A stretch of 64,000 nt of DNA from Paenibacillus sinopodophylli (GCF_005930355.1 NZ_VDBO01000015.1:39145-103144), one strand, 5' to 3'; counted from the stretch's first letter, positions 18,387-27,805 are shown. The notes: generated from the sequence alone by a model not told the origin. Numbers and translations are program-made.

Positions 18387-19821
18387 GCTTCTCCTCCATC
18401 TGCGTCCAATAGACGCTGCATTCGCTTAATGTCGGATACCATCTGGATTCCGTAATGTGAATGCGGAGACGTTCGGTTTCAATCGGCTCGAAACGACAAA
18501 TCTTCTTGTACCCAATAACATTTCCTTCGTAGAAGACATGCCACCTATCACCATCAAACCATTCCAATTGAAACCTTTCAATACGCTGACCTTCAGGCAA
18601 ATATTCTTTAAGCACTATGCGGTCAACGATCTGTTTGCCAGCAAGCTCTAACTCAATCGAGGCTTGCTCAGTGCCGGGAATAGGATGCCAATACGTGTGC
18701 TTCAGACCATCTACTATTCTGGAACCCGAGTGCTCTTCGCTGCTGCTCTCGGAAGCGAGAACAGAAGCGCCTGCCGCTGCATTCGTTCGATACATACTCT
18801 CTAGCCGTTGTCCCAGATCCTGCATTCTTTGGGCATCATTCTCATGAATACGTCCGCGCCTGTCCGGCGGAAGATTAAGCAGAAACGTCGAATTGCCCCC
18901 GACCGTCCGTTCATAAAGATCCGTAAGCTCATCAACCGACTTCACCAAGTCATCTTCCTTGTCATGATAGAACCAGCCTGGACGAATAGACGTATTCACT
19001 TCGGCTGGATACCAAACGACGCGTTCTGCTTCAACTAATACATGCCGGCTCCCCAAATCTTCTTCATCAGAACCGATTCGCTTCGAGAACTCGTCGCCTT
19101 CTAATTGCTGCGAGTCAGCTTGTATTTTCTCGTTATCTTGCAGGCTTGCGGGTACGACGCTCCATTCTACTTGCCTTGTATGCCCAGCTTCATTGCCGCA
19201 CCACCGTACATCAGGGCCGCATACAGAAATGACCGCTTGAGGTTGATGATCTCGAATTAAACTGTAGTATGCATCCCAATCATACACTTGCCGCTTGCCG
19301 TTCGGACCCTCGCCACAGGCTCCATCGAACCATACGCAGAACAGCTCCCCGTACCCTGTTAACAGCTCCTCCAGTTGATTAAGAAAGTAACGATTATACC
19401 GCTCGGAGTCACCATAGGACAATTCATGACGATCCCACGGTGACACATAAATACCAAATTTCAAGCCCGCTTCACGGCAGGCATCGGATACTTCCCTCAC
19501 TAAGTTTCCTTTGCCATTTTTCCAAGGACTATTCTTAACGGAATGCTCCGTAAATTGACTTGGCCACAGACAAAACCCGTCATGATGCTTGCACGTTAGA
19601 ATAATGGCTTTCATTCCTGCTCTCTTGCATACGTCCACCCATTGAGCCGCATCAAGTTCTGTTGGATCAAAGAGCAGAGGCGACTCTTCTCCTGTCCCCC
19701 ACTCCCTGTCCGTAAACGTATTCATAGTAAAATGGATAAATCCATAAAACTCGATTTCTTGCCAAGCCAGCTGTCGAGGTGATGGAGCGACCCCCGCCGC
19801 ATCAATAATAGAAACGCTCAT
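18367..19821 (-). CDS. GH29 alpha-L-fucosidase with discoidin-like C-terminus
   Basis: A 484-aa enzyme. The TIM barrel shows the fucose-binding HHDGF (79-83) and the nucleophile Asp166 in FCVWFDGACGEG, the signature of the GH29-B type. The last 130 residues (from about 350) resemble an F5/8 type C sugar-binding domain. AAGGAGG lies well placed before the ATG. No signal peptide is present, so it is probably cytoplasmic. It would remove terminal alpha-linked fucose from imported oligosaccharides and work with the GH35 enzyme encoded 23 nt upstream. Confidence 0.92.
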   Translation of the reverse strand: MSVSIIDAAGVAPSPRQLAWQEIEFYGFIHFTMNTFTDREWGTGEESPLLFDPTELDAAQWVDVCKRAGMKAIILTCKHHDGFCLWPSQFTEHSVKNSPWKNGKGNLVREVSDACREAGLKFGIYVSPWDRHELSYGDSERYNRYFLNQLEELLTGYGELFCVWFDGACGEGPNGKRQVYDWDAYYSLIRDHQPQAVISVCGPDVRWCGNEAGHTRQVEWSVVPASLQDNEKIQADSQQLEGDEFSKRIGSDEEDLGSRHVLVEAERVVWYPAEVNTSIRPGWFYHDKEDDLVKSVDELTDLYERTVGGNSTFLLNLPPDRRGRIHENDAQRMQDLGQRLESMYRTNAAAGASVLASESSSEEHSGSRIVDGLKHTYWHPIPGTEQASIELELAGKQIVDRIVLKEYLPEGQRIERFQLEWFDGDRWHVFYEGNVIGYKKICRFEPIETERLRIHITESRWYPTLSECSVYWTQMEEKHESSPG

Positions 19822-19844
19822 TCTCTAACCTCCTTAATGATTAA

Positions 19845-21599
19845 TCAGCCTAAATCCGCCTGATCAGTTAATGCCACAACTGCTTCCGTAGTGCCGTGAA
19901 GCTCAAATACGATTAACTCATTTACTCCAGCTCGCAGCAATGGAGCAGGAATATATAAGGTTTTCGTTGGGCCAACTTCCCAATACCTGCCCAAATGTAC
20001 GCCATTCAAATATACGTTACCTTTGATCCATCCATCAAGGGTGAGGAAGGTGTCCGCAGGCTGATCTACCTCGAACATCCCTTTATAGAAGGCGGGCTGA
20101 GGCTTCACATGGATGTCTTCCCTGTGTTCCGAGGAGAATACTAATCCGGTTAAATCGTCCAAGGGCAATGGATAGATCGTCCAACCGTATAAAAACTGAT
20201 TATCTAGCCTTACTCCCTCTGTAATCCCTTTTGGATCGCGGAGATGTGGCCCATAATTGATACGACCCATATTTTCGACCAGAATATCCAAGCGGATACC
20301 TTTTTCCGGTACGATGATGGGCAAGGTACGAGGTGCCCAACGTTCAATGACACCTCTATATTCACCATCAACAAAAACCAAAGCACGGTCTCTTACGTCT
20401 TGAAGCGTCAGCTGCGCTAAATCTCTCGGACCTTTGACGACAGTAGAATAAAGAATATAGCCCAACGATTGGCCTAGCTTCTCCATCGATTCCGGGCAAG
20501 TCCGCAGGACTGGCTTCGATAGGGCATTCAGCTGATCGAACAAGCTTGCTTGCTGCTTCAATGCTACTTTCCCGAATGCCCGTTTCGCTGTTGGCTCCGG
20601 CAATTGCAGCTCCGGCAGCTCGAAATGTTTCTCCAGCACTTCGCGAACCGCATAAAACTTAGGTGTCGGATCACCCGATTCATTAAGAAGCGTATCGTAA
20701 TCGTAGCTAGTTATCGTTGGCTCATATTGATTGATATGATTGGCTCCGTTATAGAAGCCAAAATTCGTTCCACCATGGAACATATAAAAATTGACCGAGG
20801 CACCGACACTTAGCAGCTCATCGAGTGTCTCTGCAACCTCCAAAGACGGTCTCGTTTGATGGTTTTCCATCCAATGATCGAACCAGCCATTCCAAAACTC
20901 CATACACATCAGCGGTCCTTCCGATTGGTATTCACGAAGCTTATGAAAGGCCTCCGCAGGCTTCGAGCCGAAATTAACGGTCGCAAGCACGCCTTCAATC
21001 ATGCCGCCTTGCAGCATATGATCTTCCGGACCATCTGAGGTAAAGAGCAGCACATCCATTCCCCTACTCACCATTGCGTCGCGAACATAAGAAAGGTAGC
21101 GCTTGTCATTCCCATAGCTTCCATATTCGTTCTCGACCTGGAGCGCAATAATGGGGCCTCCATTCGTACATAGCAGCGGCTTTAAACGTGGGAGCAGCTC
21201 GTCGAAATAATGATCCACATGTTTCAGATAGCTCTCGTCATAGCAGCGCAGCCGCAAATTATCATCCGCAAGCAGCCACGCTGGTAAACCTCCAAACTCC
21301 CATTCCGCGCAAATATAGAGGCTAGGTCTGACAATGACATGCAGCTCCATCTCTCCCGCGAGCCTAACAAAGCTTTCTAGATCATTCTGGTCTGAGAATT
21401 GAAATTCTCCCTTGCGTGGTTCATGTATATTCCAAGGCACGTAAGTCTCTACTGTATTCAACCCGCAGGCTTTGAGCTTCAGCAGCCTATCTCTCCAATA
21501 TTCAGGCACTACCCTGAAATAATGGATCGCCCCCGAGAGCAGACGCAGCGGCATACCATCAATCATGAATTGATCCCCTTGCACTTCGAAAGCAGCCAA
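19845..21599 (-). CDS. GH35 beta-galactosidase
   Basis: A 584-aa glycosidase. The conserved N-terminus has SGAIHYFRVVPEYW and NTVETYVPWNIHEP. The acid/base Glu158 lies in VENEYGSYG and the nucleophile Glu234 in MEFWNGWFDHW. C-terminal beta-sandwich domains include YLNGVHLGRYWEVGP. The start is a TTG at 21599 backed by AGAGGTGA 7 nt upstream. With no signal peptide it should act in the cytoplasm on galactosyl ends, for example after or before fucose removal by the next enzyme. It follows the permease gene by 39 nt. Confidence 0.94.
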   Translation of the reverse strand: MAAFEVQGDQFMIDGMPLRLLSGAIHYFRVVPEYWRDRLLKLKACGLNTVETYVPWNIHEPRKGEFQFSDQNDLESFVRLAGEMELHVIVRPSLYICAEWEFGGLPAWLLADDNLRLRCYDESYLKHVDHYFDELLPRLKPLLCTNGGPIIALQVENEYGSYGNDKRYLSYVRDAMVSRGMDVLLFTSDGPEDHMLQGGMIEGVLATVNFGSKPAEAFHKLREYQSEGPLMCMEFWNGWFDHWMENHQTRPSLEVAETLDELLSVGASVNFYMFHGGTNFGFYNGANHINQYEPTITSYDYDTLLNESGDPTPKFYAVREVLEKHFELPELQLPEPTAKRAFGKVALKQQASLFDQLNALSKPVLRTCPESMEKLGQSLGYILYSTVVKGPRDLAQLTLQDVRDRALVFVDGEYRGVIERWAPRTLPIIVPEKGIRLDILVENMGRINYGPHLRDPKGITEGVRLDNQFLYGWTIYPLPLDDLTGLVFSSEHREDIHVKPQPAFYKGMFEVDQPADTFLTLDGWIKGNVYLNGVHLGRYWEVGPTKTLYIPAPLLRAGVNELIVFELHGTTEAVVALTDQADLG

Positions 21600-21638
21600 T
21601 CTAAAGTCACCTCTTTCTTGATGTTACTTCATACGTAA

Positions 21639-22478
21639 TTAACCTTTTACCCCGCCAAGCGACATGCCCTCTGTTAGTTTTTTCTGCAGCAAAGCATACA
21701 CAAGAATGGTTGGTGCCAGCACAATGACTAACCCGGCAAACAGCGAGCCCCAATCCGTAGCAAATTGCTGGATTTGCATCAGATTAGACAAACCAACCGG
21801 AATGGTCTTCTTACTGTCGGTTGTGATGAAGGTCATCGCTAGTACGTATTCATTCCAAAAATCAAAGAAGCTAAATACGATGAGTGTAATAATACCCGGT
21901 CGTGCCATTGGAACGATAATACGCAGCAGTATCCCGAAATAGCCGCAGCCATCAATCATAGCGGCTTCCTCATAATCAAGCGGAATGGACTTCATAAATC
22001 CGGTCAGCAAGTATACTGAAAACGGCAAACTGCCTGTTGCATAAACCGCGCTTAACCAAAAGCGATTATCGAGCATATGCATATCGTTCATAAAGATGAA
22101 CAGCGGTACGATAATATAGACGCCCCCGATAAATAGTCCAGCCATATAAAATTGAGAGATAAATCCGCGGCCGCGAAACTTCATACGCCCCAGTACATAA
22201 GCCGAAGGAACGGCCGCAAACAGAAGAACGGCCATCGATAGCAGAACGATGATGACGGAATTCACCATGTAGTCTCCAATTTTTGCTGTCGAGAACGCCT
22301 GAATATAATTGTCCCAATTGATACTTGTCGGCAGTTTCCACGGGCTTTCCATTACCTCTGCATTTGTCTTAAAGGAAGCGAGTACGTTCCACACAAGTGG
22401 ATATACAACAAAAACAGCTTGTAAGAGGAGGAAAAGGCGAAGAATGCCTTTTCCCGCGAGGGATGCGCGAGTGGACAT
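21639..22478 (-). CDS. CUT1 sugar ABC permease, MalG type (block C)
   Basis: A 279-aa permease with six hydrophobic segments, EAA loop (YEEAAMIDGCGYFGILLRI) and the C-terminal LGGVKG. Its ATG is 1 nt after the stop of the MalF-type gene, so the two are coupled. It is followed directly by the GH35 gene. Block C has no binding-protein gene; the one at 26294-27733 has a matching promoter and is the likely partner. Confidence 0.93.
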   Translation of the reverse strand: MSTRASLAGKGILRLFLLLQAVFVVYPLVWNVLASFKTNAEVMESPWKLPTSINWDNYIQAFSTAKIGDYMVNSVIIVLLSMAVLLFAAVPSAYVLGRMKFRGRGFISQFYMAGLFIGGVYIIVPLFIFMNDMHMLDNRFWLSAVYATGSLPFSVYLLTGFMKSIPLDYEEAAMIDGCGYFGILLRIIVPMARPGIITLIVFSFFDFWNEYVLAMTFITTDSKKTIPVGLSNLMQIQQFATDWGSLFAGLVIVLAPTILVYALLQKKLTEGMSLGGVKG

Positions 22479-22479
22479 C

Positions 22480-23370
22480 TTAATGCGCCCCCTTTTCTGT
22501 AAGCTTATTGCTTATAAATGCGAGCAGCATCGAAATAATGAACACAACGACACCGATTGCCATGGCATAGCCGAAATTAGAGTTGGTGAACGCCTGAGAA
22601 TATAAGTAGGTCATCACCACTTCCGAATGCCGATCAGGACCGCCCCCCGTCATAATCGAGACAATGATAAAGCTGATGCTGAGAACACCGTTGATGCTGA
22701 ATATAATCGTGACGCGAATGATTTCCCAGAGCAGCGGAATAGTAATACGGAAAAATTGCTGTATGCGGCTTGCTCCGTCCAGATCAGCGGCTTCATAAAG
22801 CTCTGGCGAAATGCTGTCGATCCCCGCCATATACATAACCATGTAGTAACCGGCAGCCTGCCATATCAGTGTAACAGCTAATGCCCAGAGGACAGTTCGC
22901 TGGTCTCCCAGCCATGGCTTTGCCCAGTCACCAAGTCCAAACATTTCTAACCCGGCATTCACAAATCCCATTGTGGGATGATAAATAAAGGACCATAGAA
23001 TAGCAATGACAACGAATGACAAAATACTCGGGAAAAAGAAAACCGTCCTGTAGAAGCCACGTTCCTTTAGCTTCGATTGCGTAAGAACGGAGGCATTAAT
23101 TAGGGCGATAATAATCGTAACAATAGGCACAACCAGCATCAGAAAACCTGTATTGCGCATGGATAGAAGAAACGTCTCATCATGGAACAGATCAACAAAA
23201 TTTTTAAATCCGATGAATTGAGGCTTATCACTTAATCCGGTCCAAAGGTATAACGATTTCTGGAAAATTTGAAATGTCGGATACACTTTGAATAAACAGA
23301 ACAGCAAAAGTCCTGGTAGTAAACAGGCGATAATAAAAAACGTTCTTTTTGATTTCATGGTCATGGTCAT
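22480..23370 (-). CDS. CUT1 sugar ABC permease, MalF type (block C)
   Basis: A 297-aa permease that heads block C. GGGGGAAGG lies just before the ATG at 23370; the frame extends to 23400 without a better site. The first membrane segment is at about residues 8-30 and the EAA loop reads ELYEAADLDGASRIQQFF. A good sigma-A promoter with the shared C/D box lies about 75-110 bp upstream. Confidence 0.92.
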   Translation of the reverse strand: MTMTMKSKRTFFIIACLLPGLLLFCLFKVYPTFQIFQKSLYLWTGLSDKPQFIGFKNFVDLFHDETFLLSMRNTGFLMLVVPIVTIIIALINASVLTQSKLKERGFYRTVFFFPSILSFVVIAILWSFIYHPTMGFVNAGLEMFGLGDWAKPWLGDQRTVLWALAVTLIWQAAGYYMVMYMAGIDSISPELYEAADLDGASRIQQFFRITIPLLWEIIRVTIIFSINGVLSISFIIVSIMTGGGPDRHSEVVMTYLYSQAFTNSNFGYAMAIGVVVFIISMLLAFISNKLTEKGAH

Positions 23371-23441
23371 TATTCCTTCCCCCTGCCGCACATGCTGCAC
23401 TAGATCTCCCGGCTTGCAGCACGGATGTCTGTGATGAGCTA

Positions 23442-23478
23442 ATTATATATTCACAGAGGGCAGTGCCAAATAAACAAA
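23442..23478 (-). promoter_or_regulatory. Promoter of block C with shared regulator box
   Basis: On the minus strand TTGGCA (-35, 5/6, 23464-23469) and TATAAT (-10, 23442-23447) are 16 bp apart. TTTGTTTATTTGG (23466-23478) overlaps the -35, and GTGAA (23450-23454) lies 11 bp further, 2 bp before the -10. The same parts with the same spacing occur at 26074-26110 and 27769-27805, which suggests one activator, most likely the regulator at 27916-29511. Confidence 0.75.
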
Positions 23479-23615
23479 AGCGAAGATGATTATGGAGAAT
23501 ATAACGATATTCGTAGTGCATCTGCGCGTGCAATCATAAAATCGTACAGGTTCTATCAATGAAGCACCAAGCAAAAACGCCTGCGGCGACCTTTAGACGC
23601 TGAAGGAACTTTGAC

Positions 23616-23690
23616 GGTGAAACGGCTGTCGCCATCCTTTGGCGGCGCGGCGCGTTTCATTCCGAGAAATATAGAGAAAGTTGGCGAAAT
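23616..23690 (-). repeat. Dispersed 75-bp repeat, copy 2
   Basis: This copy matches 8294-8369, with the same 40-bp GAAACG..CGTTTC palindromic part and the conserved TTCATTCCGAGAAAT flank. Its inner hairpin is shifted (CGCCA / TGGCG) but kept. It lies between the beta-helix gene terminator and the block C promoter, in the gap 23371-23757. Confidence 0.75.
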
Positions 23691-23713
23691 AATACTCTTT
23701 CGTATATTTGTAC

Positions 23714-23747
23714 AAATGCCGCCGACTGAGCCCAGTCGGCGGCATTT
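23714..23747 (-). terminator. Terminator of the beta-helix gene
   Basis: A perfect 14-bp stem (AAATGCCGCCGACT / AGTCGGCGGCATTT) with a 6-nt loop starts about 10 bp after the stop at 23758. Confidence 0.88.
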
Positions 23748-23757
23748 TCCTTACGTA

Positions 23758-25896
23758 TTACGTAAACAAGCCAAGCTCAGCGAACTGCAGCTGTGCGGCA
23801 CCGCCGCTATTGGCAGTCACGTTCAATCGGTAATACGCGTAAGCCGTCGTGTTCGTGAAGGTATACGTTTTGGTTAAGAAACGACTTGCAAATGCTTCAT
23901 TTGTTCGCGTATCCAGCGTCGTCCAGGTTGTGCCGTTGTTCGACCCTTGAAGGGTCCAGTTTTTCGGATCTCTGGCCGGCACATCGTTGGCAGATGTTAT
24001 CGCATATGAGGTTACCGTATGCGTAACGCCAGTTGCGAATTTATACTGAATCCATCCGGTACCCGTTGTAATTAGCCATTTCGTTGACGTGTTGGCATCG
24101 AATGCTTTCTCCTTCTCTTCTCCACTCGGGCTGCTGGTCGAGCTAGCTGTGACCGTTCCGCCTACGGTTACCGATGTCGGGCCACCGCCGCCTCCGCCTA
24201 CAACGGTAGATTCGAATGCGCCGATATCTGGAGCAGCACCGTTAAATAACGTATTGCCATAGAAATCCTTCGTCCCCAATTGCGGGACATTGTAACCTGC
24301 ATTTATTAACGGGGAAGTTGCCTGCAGCTTGTAACCGTCCCATACGGTCGCACCGCTTTTGAAGCCGTTAGCGCCTAAAGTCGGCGTTTGTCCCGGGTTA
24401 ACCATTTGAGGCGGAGCAATGACTTTTGCTGGATCATTCGGCTCTCCTGCTGCATGACTGCCGGTCGTCACATAGAAGGCATTGTTTCTAAATACGGCCG
24501 TTCCATAGCTGCCTGAGCTGCTTGGCCAGAAGCTTGAGGAAGGCGTATTTTTGTCATAAAACACGTTGTTGTAGAAATAATACGGCACGCTTTTGAAATA
24601 AGTAGATGCAAGATTGGCGTTGGAGTTCGTGAATTTCGTTACACCGCCGTTATAAATAAACACATTGTTAAGGAAATAGGTTGGCGAAGTATCGACATCG
24701 AACCAGCCGAACTTAATCAGATAAGCGGCATTATCGTCACTGATATTGTATCTTGCGATATTGTTGCTGCTTCGGCCGAGGTAGGACATCCATCCCATCG
24801 GATTGTTGTGGGTGTAGTTGAATTGATAGACGATATTGCTGTTAGGGGAATCGAAATCAAAGGCCGTTCCATCACCGTTATTAGCACCCGTTGTCGTAGG
24901 ACCGCCATAAACCTCGTTGTTTTGGAACGTTACATTTTGAGACTTCCAAGGATAGATGCCCGCGCTTTCGGCGTTGTAGCGTTTCGACCAGCCATCTACG
25001 ACGTTGTACTCTACAATCGCATCTTTCGCATCGCATACGTCGATTGCACCTTGACCAATATTGCGCATGTAATTGTGACCGATATAAATATTCGTCTGCC
25101 ACAAATTATTAGGCCCGATTTCGTCTTGGAATGCTGTTGTTGTCGTGTAATTGAAGTTGGCAATCGCGAGCAGATCGACCTTCTCAATCGTATTGTTCTC
25201 AATTCTTACGTCGTTAAAGGTCATGTTAGCCTTCAATGCTCCAATGACATAGAACATAATACCGCCATTAAACGATGCATTCCCATATAGGTTGGGCCAT
25301 TCATTCGGGCTGTCGACATCATGTACATAGTTATCATGAATATAAATATGATCCATAATTGTGTCTCCGCCGACCGCCACTTGGTTCGTGTCCAGTACAA
25401 TGAGAATACCGTCTCGTATGTTTGTAGGCTTGCTGCTCGCATACGTAGTCGTGACCAAATCCACATTAAAGTTGTCGTCATTCGTTACTTCGAGATTGCT
25501 AATCTCCCAATACTGTTGGTTGCGCAGCATAACTGCGCCTGTCGCTTGATAATCACGCTGCGTGCCTCCCCCATTAATTATGGGACGAGCCGTTCCGCCG
25601 TATTTATCGATTCGGATAGGAGCGTTCGCATCTCCCGAGCCCTTGGGCCATAATTGGCCGTTCCACACACCACCCGATTTGAACAAAATTTGGTCTCCAG
25701 GCTGGAACGTCGTTGCATTCACCTTCGTTAAGGTTTTCCAAGCGGTACTTGTTGTTGTCCCGTTGTTCGCATCGTTTCCAGCAGCAGAATCGATATAATA
25801 CGTCGTATTTGCCGCGCTCGCCGGAGCAGGCCCAACTACGAGAATTGTGGAACATATGACTAGCAAAGCTAATATACTCAAAAAATGCTTTTTCAT
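23758..25896 (-). CDS. Secreted right-handed beta-helix protein with C-terminal F5/8 (discoidin) domain
   Basis: A 712-aa secreted protein. The ATG at 25896 follows GGGAGGAG and opens a Sec signal peptide (MKKHFLSILALLVI.., cleavage near ASAA). Residues about 30-560 form a parallel beta-helix of the kind found in polysaccharide lyases and GH141-like enzymes, beginning YYIDSAAGNDANNG, with many Asn-rich turns. A run of six Gly leads to a discoidin-type carbohydrate-binding domain at the C-terminus (about 580-712). It probably attacks or binds the polymer outside the cell, feeding the block C/D transporter. No catalytic residues can be assigned from sequence alone, so the activity is open. It has its own promoter and terminator. 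Confidence 0.82.
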   Translation of the reverse strand: MKKHFLSILALLVICSTILVVGPAPASAANTTYYIDSAAGNDANNGTTTSTAWKTLTKVNATTFQPGDQILFKSGGVWNGQLWPKGSGDANAPIRIDKYGGTARPIINGGGTQRDYQATGAVMLRNQQYWEISNLEVTNDDNFNVDLVTTTYASSKPTNIRDGILIVLDTNQVAVGGDTIMDHIYIHDNYVHDVDSPNEWPNLYGNASFNGGIMFYVIGALKANMTFNDVRIENNTIEKVDLLAIANFNYTTTTAFQDEIGPNNLWQTNIYIGHNYMRNIGQGAIDVCDAKDAIVEYNVVDGWSKRYNAESAGIYPWKSQNVTFQNNEVYGGPTTTGANNGDGTAFDFDSPNSNIVYQFNYTHNNPMGWMSYLGRSSNNIARYNISDDNAAYLIKFGWFDVDTSPTYFLNNVFIYNGGVTKFTNSNANLASTYFKSVPYYFYNNVFYDKNTPSSSFWPSSSGSYGTAVFRNNAFYVTTGSHAAGEPNDPAKVIAPPQMVNPGQTPTLGANGFKSGATVWDGYKLQATSPLINAGYNVPQLGTKDFYGNTLFNGAAPDIGAFESTVVGGGGGGPTSVTVGGTVTASSTSSPSGEEKEKAFDANTSTKWLITTGTGWIQYKFATGVTHTVTSYAITSANDVPARDPKNWTLQGSNNGTTWTTLDTRTNEAFASRFLTKTYTFTNTTAYAYYRLNVTANSGGAAQLQFAELGLFT

Positions 25897-26073
25897 GTTA
25901 TTGCTCCTCCCAAACTTATTTGAGTTCATCGTTAAGTTGGAAAATCGCTAGCATTCTTGTTTCTAACCATCACCCTAAGAGCGCATCACCTCTCCAGCCA
26001 AAGTCAACATTCTCCATTCTCCATGCTGTTAAATGCCGCTCACCCCCTCTCCGCTCATGGCTGGTTGCTCCTA

Positions 26074-26110
26074 ATTATAGGTTCACTTAACCAATCGCCA
26101 TATGAACAAA
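26074..26110 (-). promoter_or_regulatory. Promoter of the beta-helix gene with shared regulator box
   Basis: On the minus strand: TTTGTTCATATGG (26098-26110), 11 bp, GTGAA (26082-26086), 2 bp, TATAAT (26074-26079). This is the same arrangement as at 23442-23478 and 27769-27805. The leader to the ATG at 25896 is about 170 nt, in the 397-bp gap 25897-26293, where nothing else but a terminator is seen. Confidence 0.72.
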
Positions 26111-26193
26111 TCGCACGATCTATATAGAGGATTTTCAGGTGCCTCGTACAGGAAAAGTGCTTTCACTTGTCAGTGATCATGCATGCTTACAAC

Positions 26194-26241
26194 AAAAAAA
26201 CAGAATGAGTGAGAGGTCATTCACCTCATCTCATCCTGTTC
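26194..26241 (-). terminator. Terminator of the block D binding protein
   Basis: On the minus strand an imperfect stem of about 18 bp (AACAGGATGAGATGAGGT against its partner) is followed by seven T, 50-100 bp after the stop at 26294. Confidence 0.8.
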
Positions 26242-26293
26242 TCAACAACGTGCCTGCTTCCAATACTGGCCTAGCTGTCAATCAAAATAACCA

Positions 26294-27733
26294 TTACTGC
26301 GCGCCAGCGGCGTCCAATTCCTTTCTAATTTCCGAATATACTTTATACAGCTTCTCACTGTATTGATCCAATGTCATTTGTTTGCTCATAATGGAGGAGA
26401 TGGGCTTATATACTTCATCGCTTGGGTTAAATTTGCTGCCCTTCGCCACAGGCATAAATGAGCCATTCACAGCAATCATGCCGTCATCCGTCGCTTTATA
26501 TACGTTATAGGTCGTCTCTGTAATGTATTCCTTCACCAGATCGGGCGCGCCTTTTACCGCCATGACCGCTTTGGCCTTCTCACCATTCAGCTTAATAGCC
26601 TTATCCGTGTACAAATACTTCAGGAACGCTTTCGCAAGCTCTGGGTTTTTAGCTTTTGCAGGAATCATCACAGTCTCCACACTCGTCAAGGCCGATACAG
26701 GCGTATCTGCTCCGAAGGCTGGCACTCCCAAATATCCGAATTTAAACCCATCCTCGCGAGGCGCATCCTTCATCTCATCCTCGAACCAGCTGCCGTTTGG
26801 AATGAACATCGATTTGCCTTGAAGGAAAGCCGTCTGCGATTGCGTATGGTTAAGCGCAACTGTTCCTTTCATCAGAGCATTGTCCTCTGTGGCAAGCTTC
26901 TCCACAAGGCCCCATACCTGCTTATACGTTTCGCTCTTCCAAAACTCAGGATCGAAATCGAAAAATTGATTCATTGCTTCTTGTCCTCCCGCCGCATAGA
27001 TGGCAGGCACAATCATTTCCTCCAAATAACCCGGATAAATACCTTGGTAAGTAAAGAGTGCGCGACCGTTCTCTTTTGCCGCTACATTCGCAGCAAAAAA
27101 TTCATCCCATGTTTTGGGTGGCGTAATCCCTTTGGTGTCGAATAATGCTTTGTTGTACCACAGTCCCATCACCCCGAAGTTGTATGGTGCCAAATACACT
27201 TTTCCATCATCATAAGGGGAGGAGGCACGCGAGTTTAAAACGCCATCGAGGATTTTTTCCTTTAGCGGCGCACCTTCTGGTGTAGCTTCCTCGAACACAC
27301 TCGTCAAATCAAGCAATGCTTTATCTTTAATCAGACCGCTCACAAGCGGTGTATTGTCACTGCCCGCGATGTACATGAAATCAGGCGGATTGCCGGCAAC
27401 GATTTTCGGGCGAATCAGCTCCGCAATTTTTGGACTGGCGGTAATACTAATCTTAGTTCCAGGGTTATCCTTCATGAATTCCTCTGCAACGCTATCCCAG
27501 AATTCCCTGCCATAGCCGCCTTGGAACACCGCAACATCAAGCTCTGGATTTTCAAACGTTGTGCCCTCTGGTGCAGCACTCTCCGTAGGAGCAGCTGTAG
27601 CCGCCTCCGTTGGTGCTGTTGATGCTGACGGTGAAGGCTCATTATTCGCATTGTTGCTCGATCCGCATCCAGCCAAAACCGTTGACAGCATGATCGCCGC
27701 CGATGCAACCGTAAACCAATTCTTTTTTTTCAT
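26294..27733 (-). CDS. ABC transporter sugar-binding lipoprotein (block D)
   Basis: A 479-aa family 1 solute-binding protein. The N-terminus MKKKNWFTVASAAIMLS with lipobox LAGC marks a lipoprotein, followed by an Ala/Pro/Thr-rich tether. It stands alone between its own promoter and terminator, without permeases beside it. The promoter box it shares with block C (23370) suggests that it delivers sugar to those permeases. A separate strong promoter allows higher expression than the channel genes. AAAGGGG precedes the ATG with a rather long spacer. Confidence 0.9.
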   Translation of the reverse strand: MKKKNWFTVASAAIMLSTVLAGCGSSNNANNEPSPSASTAPTEAATAAPTESAAPEGTTFENPELDVAVFQGGYGREFWDSVAEEFMKDNPGTKISITASPKIAELIRPKIVAGNPPDFMYIAGSDNTPLVSGLIKDKALLDLTSVFEEATPEGAPLKEKILDGVLNSRASSPYDDGKVYLAPYNFGVMGLWYNKALFDTKGITPPKTWDEFFAANVAAKENGRALFTYQGIYPGYLEEMIVPAIYAAGGQEAMNQFFDFDPEFWKSETYKQVWGLVEKLATEDNALMKGTVALNHTQSQTAFLQGKSMFIPNGSWFEDEMKDAPREDGFKFGYLGVPAFGADTPVSALTSVETVMIPAKAKNPELAKAFLKYLYTDKAIKLNGEKAKAVMAVKGAPDLVKEYITETTYNVYKATDDGMIAVNGSFMPVAKGSKFNPSDEVYKPISSIMSKQMTLDQYSEKLYKVYSEIRKELDAAGAQ

Positions 27734-27768
27734 TGATTTAGTGACCCCTTTCGTTTGTGATGAGCTTT

Positions 27769-27805
27769 ATTATAAGTTCACCGGGGGTATTACCAAATGA
27801 ACAAA
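27769..27805 (-). promoter_or_regulatory. Promoter of the block D binding protein with shared regulator box
   Basis: On the minus strand: TTTGTTCATTTGG (27793-27805), 11 bp, GTGAA (27777-27781), 2 bp, TATAAT (27769-27774). TTGGTA at the -35 position is 16 bp from TATAAT. Third copy of the C/D box. Confidence 0.75.

Noticed and set aside
24808..25290. A 160-codon plus-strand frame
   Set aside because: It lies fully inside the beta-helix gene on the other strand; repetitive composition of that gene keeps other frames open.
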